Origin: Chitinophaga caeni
Lineage (GTDB): Bacteria; Bacteroidota; Bacteroidia; Chitinophagales; Chitinophagaceae
Reading direction: 5' to 3'
Assembly (NCBI RefSeq): GCF_002557795.1
Contig: NZ_CP023777.1
Coordinates: 2,241,001-2,305,000 of the forward strand
Length of the DNA: 64,000 bases
Under the pieces are notes generated by a model, which searched no databases, was not told the origin of the DNA, and saw nothing but the letters and a program-made list of their open reading frames with translations. This document shows positions 35,508-44,546 of the stretch, piece after piece. A program made the translations under genes and the position numbers. Position 1 is the first letter of the stretch, and the number at the start of each line of letters is the position of its first letter.

Positions 35508-36773
35508 TTATTCTGCGGTAACTGCAACACCCGTTAAGGGTGCGGTGGTAGTACCCCGCGATTTAATTACCTGGTTTACCTGGCTAAGCATGATTAATGA
35601 AATGATCATGGTGCCAATGATCACATAACCCAAAGTATCAAAATGTTGCAGGGAGTGATTGCTGTTTTCCACCACGATTAAACCGGCAAGAGAAGATGCT
35701 ATACCGCCGGATAATTGTTGCACGGATGAGTTTATACTCATGAACGCGCCGCGGTCTTGCAAAGCGGGTACAGCCGATAATAAGGCGGTAGCGGCGATCA
35801 TCCGCGAACTAACCCCTATAAACATTACAACCGAAATAGCAATAACCTGGAATAGGGTAGCGGTATGCAAATTCGTATAAACATATACTAACAACATGGT
35901 TAGCAAGGAACCGAACATAAAAATCTTGAATTTGCCGACTTTATCACTGGCAATTCCCATTAAAGGACTGATCACGAGTGTAAATAGGCCCGTTATAAAG
36001 TAAATCAAGGGAATGTCATCCTGTGCGATCCCGAGGTTGAACGTATTGAAGGTGGTACCGAAAGGCATCAGCATAAATCCCCCGGTTGCCATCAATGTGG
36101 TGGCACCGAAGCCCAGCAAATATTGTTTTTTACTCAAGGTCTTCGTGAGGTGAGTGAATGCATTTACCGGTTTACTAAGTTTCAAATGTTCATTGATAGG
36201 CTTCAGGAAGAATAGGGCAATGCCTAGGCAAATCCCGAAGATACTAATCATCGTGAATGGTGCATGCCAAGAGTAATGATTGGCCAAAACCAAGCCGATG
36301 GGTAAGCCTGCTACTTGGCTGACACCGAAAGCCATTTGAATAAATCCCATGGCGCGGCCCCGTTGTTCCAAGCTGAAGAGATCCGTAACGATGGCAAACC
36401 CGATTGAACCCGTAACACCACCAAACATGCCCGTTACGATCCTCGCCAGTAGAAGTGTATGGTAATCGGGAGCTAGGCTACAGAAAATAGTTCCGATGAT
36501 AAAGCCGATATAAAAGAAAATCAGCATGTTCTTGCGATCGAATTTATCGGCAAAACCGGCGGCAAGGAAACCGGAAATCCCGGCGCTGAAAGCATAGGCA
36601 GAAACCACGAACCCGAATTGGGACGCGGAGATGTTGAGTGTTGGCATCAAGATGGCTCCCAATGGGGAAAGTACCATGAAGTCGAGCACGATCGTAAATT
36701 GTAATACAGCCAACAGGATTATCACCAAGATTTGATACTTGGTGAATTGTTGAGATTTTAATTGAGTCGTCAT
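35508..36773 (-). CDS. MFS efflux transporter
   Basis: A 421-residue major facilitator with about 12 hydrophobic segments. Motif A-like DKFDRKNMLIFFYIGF follows the second helix, and MFGGVTGSIGFAIVTDLFSLEQRGRAMGF lies around helices 4-5. The layout is that of 12-helix drug or sugar efflux proteins (AraJ-like). It is the last gene of an operon tetR-HMA-like-MFS, so expression is probably controlled by the TetR regulator. The exported substrate is unknown. Confidence 0.9.
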   Translation of the reverse strand: MTTQLKSQQFTKYQILVIILLAVLQFTIVLDFMVLSPLGAILMPTLNISASQFGFVVSAYAFSAGISGFLAAGFADKFDRKNMLIFFYIGFIIGTIFCSLAPDYHTLLLARIVTGMFGGVTGSIGFAIVTDLFSLEQRGRAMGFIQMAFGVSQVAGLPIGLVLANHYSWHAPFTMISIFGICLGIALFFLKPINEHLKLSKPVNAFTHLTKTLSKKQYLLGFGATTLMATGGFMLMPFGTTFNTFNLGIAQDDIPLIYFITGLFTLVISPLMGIASDKVGKFKIFMFGSLLTMLLVYVYTNLHTATLFQVIAISVVMFIGVSSRMIAATALLSAVPALQDRGAFMSINSSVQQLSGGIASSLAGLIVVENSNHSLQHFDTLGYVIIGTMIISLIMLSQVNQVIKSRGTTTAPLTGVAVTAE

Positions 36774-36796
36774 TGGACTAAGTTGATAAACGAATG

Positions 36797-37042
36797 TTAA
36801 CCGGGTAATACTTCACAGTGATAACCGGCTTTTTGAACTAGGTGGATAATTGCGTGCTCCTGGACTGAAGCACAAACAACACGTAGTACTTTATCCTCAT
36901 CATCTAAAGCCACGTTCCACTTCCTGATGCCGGGCGTAGTGTTGAGGATATTGGCTACCCTGGAGACGGCATGGTCATCTGCCAGGTTTGTTTTAAAGAC
37001 GAAGATGTCATGGTTTTCTTCGCCGGATGTTGGGTGTTGCAT
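36797..37042 (-). CDS. Small HMA-like ferredoxin-fold protein without the CxxC motif
   Basis: An 81-residue protein with the beta-alpha-beta-beta-alpha-beta pattern of heavy-metal-associated domains (IFVFKTNL, VSRVANILNTTPGIRKWNVALDDEDKVLRVVC, VQEHAIIHLVQKAGYHCEVLPG). The metal-binding CxxC of the first loop is replaced by LADDHA, so it probably does not bind metal in the usual way. It lies 16 bases after tetR and 23 bases before the MFS gene on the same strand, so it is part of that operon. Confidence 0.7.
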   Translation of the reverse strand: MQHPTSGEENHDIFVFKTNLADDHAVSRVANILNTTPGIRKWNVALDDEDKVLRVVCASVQEHAIIHLVQKAGYHCEVLPG

Positions 37043-37058
37043 GGTAATAGACTTTCGA

Positions 37059-37652
37059 TTACGATGGTTGCAACGCTTTCAAAACCAATTGTAATGTTTG
37101 TTTTAGATGATCCTCGTTCAGTTGGAAAGGTTCATCTCCAATAGGATTGCGTTGCGTATGAAATTTGATCAATTGATACAATGGGGCAAATGCAATGGAC
37201 CAGTATACTTCTAATGGTAAATCGATTAATTCCTTTTTTTCAATAGCATTCTTAACAAATTTTCCTAGTATTTCTTTGAAGGGTTGTTTAATGATAGGTT
37301 GAATTTTTTGATATACGTTTGAATAGCGTATTTTCTCTATAAACTCAACTTCCAACGGGTATTTTACAAAATACCGTGACCTGTTTTGCCATTGTAACTG
37401 TAAGCCGGCTGCAAAATGCATGTCAGGGTCAAAGTCTTTTAGGGATTCCCGCACCATCTCTTGGGCTATCTCCGTGCTGACTTTCGTAATTAAATCGTCT
37501 TTATCCTTATAATAAATATATAATGTTGCAGGTGAGATCCCGGCGGCTTTAGCCAATTTATTCATGCTAAAACCATCCAAGCCTTCCTCTACGATCAAGC
37601 TTACCGTGTATTGGCGCACTTTACAGATCTTATTTTCATCCCTTACCCGCAT
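37059..37652 (-). CDS. TetR/AcrR family transcriptional regulator
   Basis: A 197-residue repressor. The N-terminal helix-turn-helix is GFSMNKLAKAAGISPATLYIYYKDKDDLI, typical of TetR; the rest is a helical ligand-binding domain. It heads the operon with the HMA-like protein and the MFS transporter. A perfect palindrome lies directly behind a -7 element just upstream, which implies autorepression. The -7 element ends only 4 bases before the ATG, so the mRNA may be leaderless. Confidence 0.92.
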   Translation of the reverse strand: MRVRDENKICKVRQYTVSLIVEEGLDGFSMNKLAKAAGISPATLYIYYKDKDDLITKVSTEIAQEMVRESLKDFDPDMHFAAGLQLQWQNRSRYFVKYPLEVEFIEKIRYSNVYQKIQPIIKQPFKEILGKFVKNAIEKKELIDLPLEVYWSIAFAPLYQLIKFHTQRNPIGDEPFQLNEDHLKQTLQLVLKALQPS

Positions 37653-37656
37653 CTTG

Positions 37657-37684
37657 CAAAGGTAAGTAAATGAACATTCATTTA
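37657..37684 (-). promoter_or_regulatory. tetR promoter with TetR operator
   Basis: The minus-strand -7 element TACCTTTG is at 37657-37664. Behind it is the palindrome TAAATGAA-CA-TTCATTTA (37667-37684), 8-bp arms with a 2-base centre, in the space between -7 and -33 where a repressor would block RNA polymerase. Confidence 0.65.
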
Positions 37685-37729
37685 TAAAATTATTTCTTCA
37701 TGATAATTACGCCCTTGTTATTGGAAAAA

Positions 37730-38218
37730 TTAAGCGTTGATAACCAACCTCTTCTGTGCCAATAATGAAATAGGTAACCCTACGCATAGGATCAAGATGA
37801 GGCTACTTAAAATGGCGCCTCCCCATTCAAAAGGTCTAATAGATGCATTGGATAAAGGTAAAACCACGAAGTTCATCGTTCCGTAGATCAATAAACCGTA
37901 GACGAGACCAACTAAAAATTGATTGGGTAATACTTTGAAAATCAACCGGTAAGATGGAACGAGAACAAGGCAGAAAATGAAAGCTACCAAGTAATGAAAC
38001 AAGATGCCGCGCCAGAGCATAATATCCCTCGCTTCGAATGCATCATTGCCATATACGCCGCTGGCAATGTATACGAAAATTGGTTGCACATCCCACCTGC
38101 CTGTCCTGATGATATACATCAAACATGCAGCGATGCCATCCAAGGTGCCGGTTACTAAGGTGGCGATAATAATAGTCCGCAAGGTTTTTGCGTAGTGTTT
38201 TTTGGGGCTGGTATTCAT
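37730..38218 (-). CDS. Four-helix membrane protein, unknown function
   Basis: A 162-residue inner-membrane protein with four hydrophobic segments. RTIIIATLVTGTLDGIAACLMYI is the first; GVYGNDAFEARDIMLWRGILFHYLVAF contains a conserved-looking acidic stretch before the second; the third is LVGLVYGLLIYGTMNFVVLPLS and the fourth is near the C-terminus. The pattern resembles YagU/DUF1440-like proteins, a weak guess. It is divergent from the SusC gene, with a 356-base gap between. Confidence 0.65.
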   Translation of the reverse strand: MNTSPKKHYAKTLRTIIIATLVTGTLDGIAACLMYIIRTGRWDVQPIFVYIASGVYGNDAFEARDIMLWRGILFHYLVAFIFCLVLVPSYRLIFKVLPNQFLVGLVYGLLIYGTMNFVVLPLSNASIRPFEWGGAILSSLILILCVGLPISLLAQKRLVINA

Positions 38219-38574
38219 ACGATTTCAATAAAAAATGGTTGTCCCGTATCACAATATACGAACTATTTCCGGCAGCGCAAATCCCTTGCATTAACGGGCT
38301 CTAATTCAACGTGATGGCGATATGCAACAAAGCATACCCCAATTTTGATACCCTGCGCGTTAACAAATCATCCCCTAAATGTAAACATATCCATTACCTG
38401 GAATTTTGTTCTTGCGGTTAAATTTGGATGATCGTTATTCCACGTTAGGCCGTTTCATTTAGAAACCGCTTTTAACCTTTTTGATTACTGGAATATGATA
38501 CAACCAAGATTCATGTTTTATTCAATTTAAAAGAAAGTATTTCCACGTCCTGTACATTTCAAAATTCCAATGTT
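38219..38574. other. Upstream region of the SusC gene
   Basis: A 356-base divergent gap. No gene, RNA or clear palindrome was found and no convincing -7 box for the SusC gene. No anti-sigma/ECF sigma pair or hybrid two-component regulator is adjacent. Confidence 0.4.
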
Positions 38575-41500
38575 ATGCAAAACATGTACAAACTTTTTAG
38601 CTCATGGAAGCCATGGACCGTTTTATGGTGTTTGCTCCTATTGCAGCTAGTTCCTGCTTATGCTCAATCAACCCAGGTTTCAGGGAAGGTGTTTTCACAA
38701 GATAATGAACCGGTTATGGGCGTTACCATCCGTTTGAAAGGTACCTCCACGGGTACTGCTTCCCTGGAGGACGGCTCATACAAAATCACTGCTAAGAAAG
38801 GCGATGTACTCGTATTCTCCTTCGTAGGGTACGCTTCGCGGGAAGTGATTGTCGGGGACCAGCAGGTAATTAATATCACTTTACAGGAATCCAATAGCAA
38901 CCTCGAAGAGTTAGTCGTGGTGGCTTACGGTGTCCAGAAGAAAAAAGTCGTAACAGGCGCCACCGTTAAGGTCAACAGCGAAGATCTAGGTAAAAACCAT
39001 GCACTGAGTATGGAGCAAGCTTTACAAGGACAAGCTGCCGGTGTAAACATTACCGCTAATTCCGGTCAACCTGGCGATGCCTTGAAATTTAATATCAGGG
39101 GGGTGGGTACTAATGGTAATTCTAACCCGCTATTTATTGTAGATAATATGCCTGTAGATGATATTTCGTACCTCAATCCTGCCGATATTGCCAGCATCGA
39201 TGTATTGAAAGATGCTGCGTCTACCGCCATTTATGGAGCGCGTGCAGCTAACGGTATCGTGATGATTACCACGCATAAAGGTCGCGCCGGTAAGATGCAG
39301 GTGGGCTTAGATGCTTATTATGGCTGGGCAAATCCATATAAAAAGCTGGATTTATTAACAGCTCATGAATATGGTATTATTATGAACGAGGCCTCGATCA
39401 ATTCCGGCAAAGCGCCTATTTATTCCGATGAAGAACTGGCTGCTTTAGGGAAAGGTACCGATTGGCAGGATGCCGCCACCCGCCAAAATGCGCCTATTCA
39501 AGCTTATACTTTTTCATTGGCGGGTGGAAACGATGTCTCTATTTTTTCATCGGCGCTTTCGTACCAAGGGCAAGAGGGTGTTATCGGTTTAGAAGATCAA
39601 TCTTACTTCAACCGTATTACTTTCCGCTTGAATTCCGAACACCGCTTGTATGAAGGCCGCTTGAAGATTGGGGAGAATATTACCTACAGCCACGCGGCTA
39701 GTAACGGCATCGGTACCGGGAATATTTATAATAACTCGATCCGCGGGTTACTAAATGCCAGCCCAACTTTCCCGGTTTATAACGGGGACGGTACCTTTGG
39801 TGTCTCCTCGCTCAGCGCGGAAGAAGTGAACCCTATCGGTATCATGTATTATACAAATATGTCGAAAAACATTACCGACAGGATTGTAGGGAATATATAT
39901 GCGGACCTGGCTCTTTATAAAGACTTACATTTTCGTTCCGATTTCGGCTTGGATCTTAATATATTTTCAACTAACTCTTTCACCCCGGTTTATACATTAA
40001 CCAATAACAATAAAAATACTGCCGATTATGCTACCCAAGGTTTATACCGGAATACTGCCTGGAACTGGGATAATTTTTTTACTTATAGCAAATCTTTAAA
40101 AGATCATGACTTCAGCCTGATGGTAGGTATGTCGGCAAGGAGAACCCGGGGGTTCGATGTAAGCGGTAGAAAGGAAAATCTAATTATAAAGGATTTCTAC
40201 CACGCTATCTTGAACAATGCTACCAACGAAGCTACCCAGCAAGCCATGGGGAGCATGTCAAATTATGCTTTGAGTTCTTATTTTGGTCGTTTGACATATT
40301 CATTTAAAGAGAAGTATTTATTTAATGCCACCTTGCGGCGCGACGGTTCCGTGAACTTCGGACAAAATAGCCGCTATGGCACTTTTCCGGCAGTTTCAGC
40401 AGGCTGGATTATAACTGCGGAACCTTTCTCGATGCCTTCGTGGGTTAACTTCTTGAAAATTCGCGGTGGCTGGGGACAAAATGGTAATGATAGGATCGTA
40501 GCGGATGCTTACCGCGCAACCGTAAGCTCTAGCTACAGGGCTTATTATTTCGGTGGTGATGAACGTTTCATCGGGACTTCGCCCGATAAAATCCCGAACC
40601 CTAACGTGAAATGGGAAACATCCGAGCAAACGAATGTCGGTTTTGATGCGACCTTGTTTAAAAGCTTGGAGTTGACCTTCGATTGGTATAATAAGACTAC
40701 CCGCGATTGGTTGGTACAAGCGCCAATCCCGGCCATCGTTGGTACAGGAGCTCCTTATATCAACGGTGGTAACATCGTGAATAAGGGCGTCGAAATCGTA
40801 GCTAGTTATAGCGGTAAAGTAGGCGGATTGCAATTCAATATCGGGGGAAACATCGCCTTCAATAAAAATAAAGTATTGTCAATTCCTAACCAGGAGGGCG
40901 TCATCCATCCCGCGTACAACAATGTGTTGTCTTCAAATATGGACGAATACTACCGGGCGCAAAACGGTTACCCGATCGGTTATTTCTACGGTTTAAAGAC
41001 GGATGGTATTTTTCAGAATGCTGAAGAGATCGATGCCTACAAAAATTCGAAGGGAACGGTTATCCAACCAACGGCAAAACCCGGGGATGTGCGTTTCGTT
41101 GACCTGAACGATGATGGTGTGATCAATGGGGATGATAAAACCATGATCGGTAACCCTAATCCGACGCATACTTACGGTATGAACCTAAGTGCTTCTTACA
41201 AAGGGTTTGATGCATCTGTACTGTTCTATGGTGTAGGTGGAAACACCGTTGTAAACGGCAGCCGCGCCAATGATCGCTTTTATAATAATTATACAACCGA
41301 AATATTTGACCGGTGGACAGGCGAAGGTACCTCCAATTCAATACCGAGGGTTACCCTGGGGGATGAGCCCAATGGTAACTACACCAAGTTCTCTGAGCTT
41401 TACACCCACAATGGCGCTTACCTGAGAATAAAAAGCTTGAATATCGGTTACGATTTTAAGAAAACAATTGCTAAACATTTGCCAGTAGAGCAATTACGTT

Positions 41501-41655
41501 TATATGTATCCGGTCTGAACCTTTACACTTTCACCCACTATAAAGGAATGGATCCAGAAGCAGGTTTCGGGATCGACAGTTGGTCATCGGGAACTGATTT
41601 AGGTTATTACCCGATGCCGAGAACAGTTATGGTTGGTTTAAATGTTAAATTCTAA
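38575..41655 (+). CDS. SusC/RagA family TonB-dependent outer-membrane transporter
   Basis: A 1026-residue outer-membrane protein that imports ligands captured by its SusD partner, driven by TonB. It has a signal peptide ending AYAQS, a carboxypeptidase-regulatory-like domain (STQVSGKVFSQDNEPVMGV through QVINITLQES, about residues 32-108), the SusC signature LEELVVVAYG near 112-121, a plug domain (MEQALQGQAAGVNIT, DVLKDAASTAIYGARAANGIVMITT) and the beta barrel. The short N-terminus has no STN domain, so there is no built-in sigma signalling. It is followed 8 bases later by susD. The substrate cannot be told. Confidence 0.94.
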   Translation: MQNMYKLFSSWKPWTVLWCLLLLQLVPAYAQSTQVSGKVFSQDNEPVMGVTIRLKGTSTGTASLEDGSYKITAKKGDVLVFSFVGYASREVIVGDQQVINITLQESNSNLEELVVVAYGVQKKKVVTGATVKVNSEDLGKNHALSMEQALQGQAAGVNITANSGQPGDALKFNIRGVGTNGNSNPLFIVDNMPVDDISYLNPADIASIDVLKDAASTAIYGARAANGIVMITTHKGRAGKMQVGLDAYYGWANPYKKLDLLTAHEYGIIMNEASINSGKAPIYSDEELAALGKGTDWQDAATRQNAPIQAYTFSLAGGNDVSIFSSALSYQGQEGVIGLEDQSYFNRITFRLNSEHRLYEGRLKIGENITYSHAASNGIGTGNIYNNSIRGLLNASPTFPVYNGDGTFGVSSLSAEEVNPIGIMYYTNMSKNITDRIVGNIYADLALYKDLHFRSDFGLDLNIFSTNSFTPVYTLTNNNKNTADYATQGLYRNTAWNWDNFFTYSKSLKDHDFSLMVGMSARRTRGFDVSGRKENLIIKDFYHAILNNATNEATQQAMGSMSNYALSSYFGRLTYSFKEKYLFNATLRRDGSVNFGQNSRYGTFPAVSAGWIITAEPFSMPSWVNFLKIRGGWGQNGNDRIVADAYRATVSSSYRAYYFGGDERFIGTSPDKIPNPNVKWETSEQTNVGFDATLFKSLELTFDWYNKTTRDWLVQAPIPAIVGTGAPYINGGNIVNKGVEIVASYSGKVGGLQFNIGGNIAFNKNKVLSIPNQEGVIHPAYNNVLSSNMDEYYRAQNGYPIGYFYGLKTDGIFQNAEEIDAYKNSKGTVIQPTAKPGDVRFVDLNDDGVINGDDKTMIGNPNPTHTYGMNLSASYKGFDASVLFYGVGGNTVVNGSRANDRFYNNYTTEIFDRWTGEGTSNSIPRVTLGDEPNGNYTKFSELYTHNGAYLRIKSLNIGYDFKKTIAKHLPVEQLRLYVSGLNLYTFTHYKGMDPEAGFGIDSWSSGTDLGYYPMPRTVMVGLNVKF

Positions 41656-41663
41656 TTCCACGT

Positions 41664-43238
41664 ATGAAAAAGATATTATTAGCCTTATTGGCGGCCACGT
41701 TATTGTCTGCCTGCGGCAAAAATTTCCTGGACATAGATCCAGTTGATAAAAAAACGATCGATAATTTTTATAAAACGCCTACCGATGCTTTCGAAGGATT
41801 GGTGGCAGCTTATAATGTATTGAACTGGGATGGTTACGGCAATATTTTGTTGACATCCGAGATAGCATCCGATAATGCTTTCGGCGGTGGTGGAAACTCC
41901 GACAACGGTATGCGGCAATGGGATCGCAGTGAGAAGATTTACGATCATAATGCCGAAGCTTGGACTAAATACTACACCGGTATTTACCGTGCCAACATAT
42001 TATTATCAAAAATTGATGAAGTGGATTTTGAAGGAGATGAAGATTTGAAAAATATGTATATAGCGGAAGCCAAATTTTTACGTGCTTATTTTTATTTTGA
42101 TCTCGTACGCATGTTCGGTCATGTACCCTTGGTTAAAGTTCCGCTGGAAGCAGGGCAGTACAATGTTCCACAAGCAGCTCCCGATAGTATCTACATGTTC
42201 ATTGCGACTGATCTAAAAGAAGCAATTCCCCATTTATTAGATAAAAAATATGCTGAATATACTTCAACAGAATATGGCAGGGCCACCAAATGGGCTGCCG
42301 AAAGTTTGCTCGCCCGCGTATTTTTATATTACACGGGGTATTATGGTAAACCAGGTATTGCCGGGGTTATTACTAAGGCCGATGCGTTGACAGCCATAGA
42401 AGATGTTATTGTTAATAGCGGTTATGACCTGGTTCCCAAGTATTCAAATATATGGCGGGCATCCGCGGAGAGTACAACGGATTATGCAGGGCAAAACAGC
42501 CAGGAAGGCGTGTTTAATATCCAGTATACTTATAAGGGCTTGAAAGATGGGAACGAGCGAAATGGTAACCGGGTACAGGTTATGATCGGCATCCGGAGCC
42601 AAGTGTTGCTACCGTATTATAATGGCTGGGGCGCTTGTACCGTGAACCCCAAGTTATGGAATGCTTTTGATGTAGCAGATTTAAGGAGAAATGCTTCTAT
42701 TATTTCTATCGAAGGAGAAGGTTTTGCCGGGCAATACTCCCTGGGAGATCAATACCAGTACACCGGTTATTTCCAAAAGAAATATACCCCGCTAAACGAT
42801 CAGAAGCCTGAAGATTTAGGGGGCGATTTTCAAATCGACAACTATGATAATTATCTCGCCATACGTTTTTCCGATGTGTTGTTAATGGCGGCTGAATTGA
42901 ACCTGGACGCCGATTTAGGTAAAGCGCAAGCATATTACAACCGTGTACGCGATAGGGCATTCGGTGACGAACTGCACCGCAAAACATTAACGGGAGACGC
43001 TAACGGCATGCAGTTGATTATGGATGAAAGGAGATATGAATTTGCAGGGGAAGGAATCCGTTATTGGGACTTACTGCGGCAAGGGCTAAACATCGCTAAA
43101 AGTGCCATAGACAATACCAGTACAAACTCGGAATTGAATGTAAACTTCCGCGAGATCACCATGGGATTATTCGCGATTCCCGAAACACAAATCAATATTT
43201 CTAATGGCAACCTCGTACAAAACGATGGTTGGAACTAA
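41664..43238 (+). CDS. SusD/RagB family nutrient-binding lipoprotein
   Basis: A 524-residue outer-membrane lipoprotein that closes over the SusC pore and binds the ligand. The lipobox is LLSAC (Cys17), followed by the usual FLDIDPVDKKTIDNFY start. YIAEAKFLRAYFYFDLVRMFGHVPLV and the C-terminal MDERRYEFAGEGIRYWDLLRQG are classic SusD signatures. It is translated from the same transcript as susC and precedes another lipoprotein gene. Confidence 0.94.
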   Translation: MKKILLALLAATLLSACGKNFLDIDPVDKKTIDNFYKTPTDAFEGLVAAYNVLNWDGYGNILLTSEIASDNAFGGGGNSDNGMRQWDRSEKIYDHNAEAWTKYYTGIYRANILLSKIDEVDFEGDEDLKNMYIAEAKFLRAYFYFDLVRMFGHVPLVKVPLEAGQYNVPQAAPDSIYMFIATDLKEAIPHLLDKKYAEYTSTEYGRATKWAAESLLARVFLYYTGYYGKPGIAGVITKADALTAIEDVIVNSGYDLVPKYSNIWRASAESTTDYAGQNSQEGVFNIQYTYKGLKDGNERNGNRVQVMIGIRSQVLLPYYNGWGACTVNPKLWNAFDVADLRRNASIISIEGEGFAGQYSLGDQYQYTGYFQKKYTPLNDQKPEDLGGDFQIDNYDNYLAIRFSDVLLMAAELNLDADLGKAQAYYNRVRDRAFGDELHRKTLTGDANGMQLIMDERRYEFAGEGIRYWDLLRQGLNIAKSAIDNTSTNSELNVNFREITMGLFAIPETQINISNGNLVQNDGWN

Positions 43239-43265
43239 TATTTTTCAAGGTAAATATTCTTATAC

Positions 43266-44039
43266 ATGAAAAAGTTACGCAATACTCTATATATAGCCAT
43301 CATCGCAAGTTCGTTCGTAGCTTGTACCGCTAAGGAAGATCGCGAGTCGATGGGTAAACCATTACCCGCAGATCAATTGGAGTTTACGGTGACGCAAACA
43401 CCAGGCTATGATAACGAGGTAACCATGGAAAGTCTCACCCCGGAGATAATTCCATATTGGGATTATGGTTTCGGTGTATCAAACGCACGTAAGTTCAAAG
43501 CGGTAATCCCCTTTGCAGGAACTTTCCCGATCAAATATTACGCTTACGGAAAAGGCGGCCCCTCTGTAGACTCAGTAGAAATTACCGTAACGGAAAATGA
43601 TGCTAATTTCTTTGCTGACCCGTACTGGGATTTATTAACAAACGGCGTCGATGGTAAAACTTGGGTATGGGCTGTTGATAATCCCCTGGGCTGCATTACC
43701 GGCGGTGGCGATTACCGGGATAACGGTCCCACATGGTGGAAAGATAACATGGCGGATCAACAAGCAATCATTAATGATAAGATGACATTTGACTTAAACG
43801 GTAGTTATAATTTCGAGTTGATTACACCGAATGGTAATAAACCGGGTAAATTCAGCTTCGATGTGGAAAGCATGAAGTTATCTTTCGTGGGAAGCGATGT
43901 TAGTAACGGGCAGAATTGGAATTACGATATAATAAAGCTCAATGAAAATGAACTGGTAATCGCGGCTACACATATTGAAAGTTGGGGCGGGTTCCGCAAC
44001 TTTTACTTCTTCAAGAAAGAAGGATTTGTGTACCCGTAA
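43266..44039 (+). CDS. SusCD-associated lipoprotein, PKD-like N-terminus
   Basis: A 257-residue lipoprotein (lipobox FVAC, Cys20). The N-terminal ~100 residues look like a PKD/Ig-like fold (FKAVIPFAGTFPIKYYAYGKGGPSVDSVEITVTEND). The C-terminal part has GKTWVWAVDNPLGCITGGGDYRDNGPTWW and ends with GGFRNFYFFKKEGF. This type often accompanies SusCD pairs and may be a surface glycan-binding protein. It lies 27 bases after susD and is followed by a terminator, closing the operon. Confidence 0.75.
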   Translation: MKKLRNTLYIAIIASSFVACTAKEDRESMGKPLPADQLEFTVTQTPGYDNEVTMESLTPEIIPYWDYGFGVSNARKFKAVIPFAGTFPIKYYAYGKGGPSVDSVEITVTENDANFFADPYWDLLTNGVDGKTWVWAVDNPLGCITGGGDYRDNGPTWWKDNMADQQAIINDKMTFDLNGSYNFELITPNGNKPGKFSFDVESMKLSFVGSDVSNGQNWNYDIIKLNENELVIAATHIESWGGFRNFYFFKKEGFVYP

Positions 44040-44068
44040 TTGCTAGGTATGAATGTGTGAAAAGACAG

Positions 44069-44103
44069 AAAGGTTGCCTGTTAGCAGGTAGCCTTTTTCT
44101 TTT
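44069..44103 (+). terminator. Terminator of the SusCD operon
   Basis: A 12-bp stem with two wobble pairs (44069-44080 with 44085-44096), a 4-base loop TTAG and a T-rich tail. Confidence 0.75.
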
Positions 44104-44190
44104 ATCAGGATGCCGGCCACCTTATTACCATCGCCTGCTACATGCAAAGTTTTTTTTACCTACTTTTATGAATCAAGATATTAAATCCGC

Positions 44191-44541
44191 ATGGAGAATA
44201 AGCAAAATGCCTATTTCATAACCCGTTGGCAATCCCAGATCAAAAAGGGATTGTTCGAGTATATCATCATGTTGCTCTTGCAAAAACAAGAGCGCTACGG
44301 TTATGAATTGATCAGCGAAATCAAGAAGTTGGCTGACATGGATATTGCAGAAGGAACGATTTACCCCCTGCTGAGCAGGCTCAAGAAGGAGAAACTGGTG
44401 GATTCCAGGTGGGTTGAAATGGATGAAGGTGTTCCCCGCAAATATTATAAACTTACAGAGCAAGGTAACGAATACCTCGAAGCCATGTATCAATACCTCG
44501 GTGAACTGATGCAAGCCATTACTGATTTGAAAAACGTGTAA
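44191..44541 (+). CDS. PadR family transcriptional regulator
   Basis: A 116-residue winged-helix regulator. The HTH and wing read ERYGYELISEIKKLADMDIAEGTIYPLLSRLKKEKLV, the PadR hallmark, and the short C-terminal helix (EQGNEYLEAMYQYLGELMQAI) serves dimerisation. glpK starts only 5 bases after its stop, so regulator and kinase are in one transcript, and it may control the glp genes. A TACTTTTA at 44161-44168 could be its -7 element. No effector is known. Confidence 0.9.
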   Translation: MENKQNAYFITRWQSQIKKGLFEYIIMLLLQKQERYGYELISEIKKLADMDIAEGTIYPLLSRLKKEKLVDSRWVEMDEGVPRKYYKLTEQGNEYLEAMYQYLGELMQAITDLKNV

Positions 44542-44546
44542 TCTTT

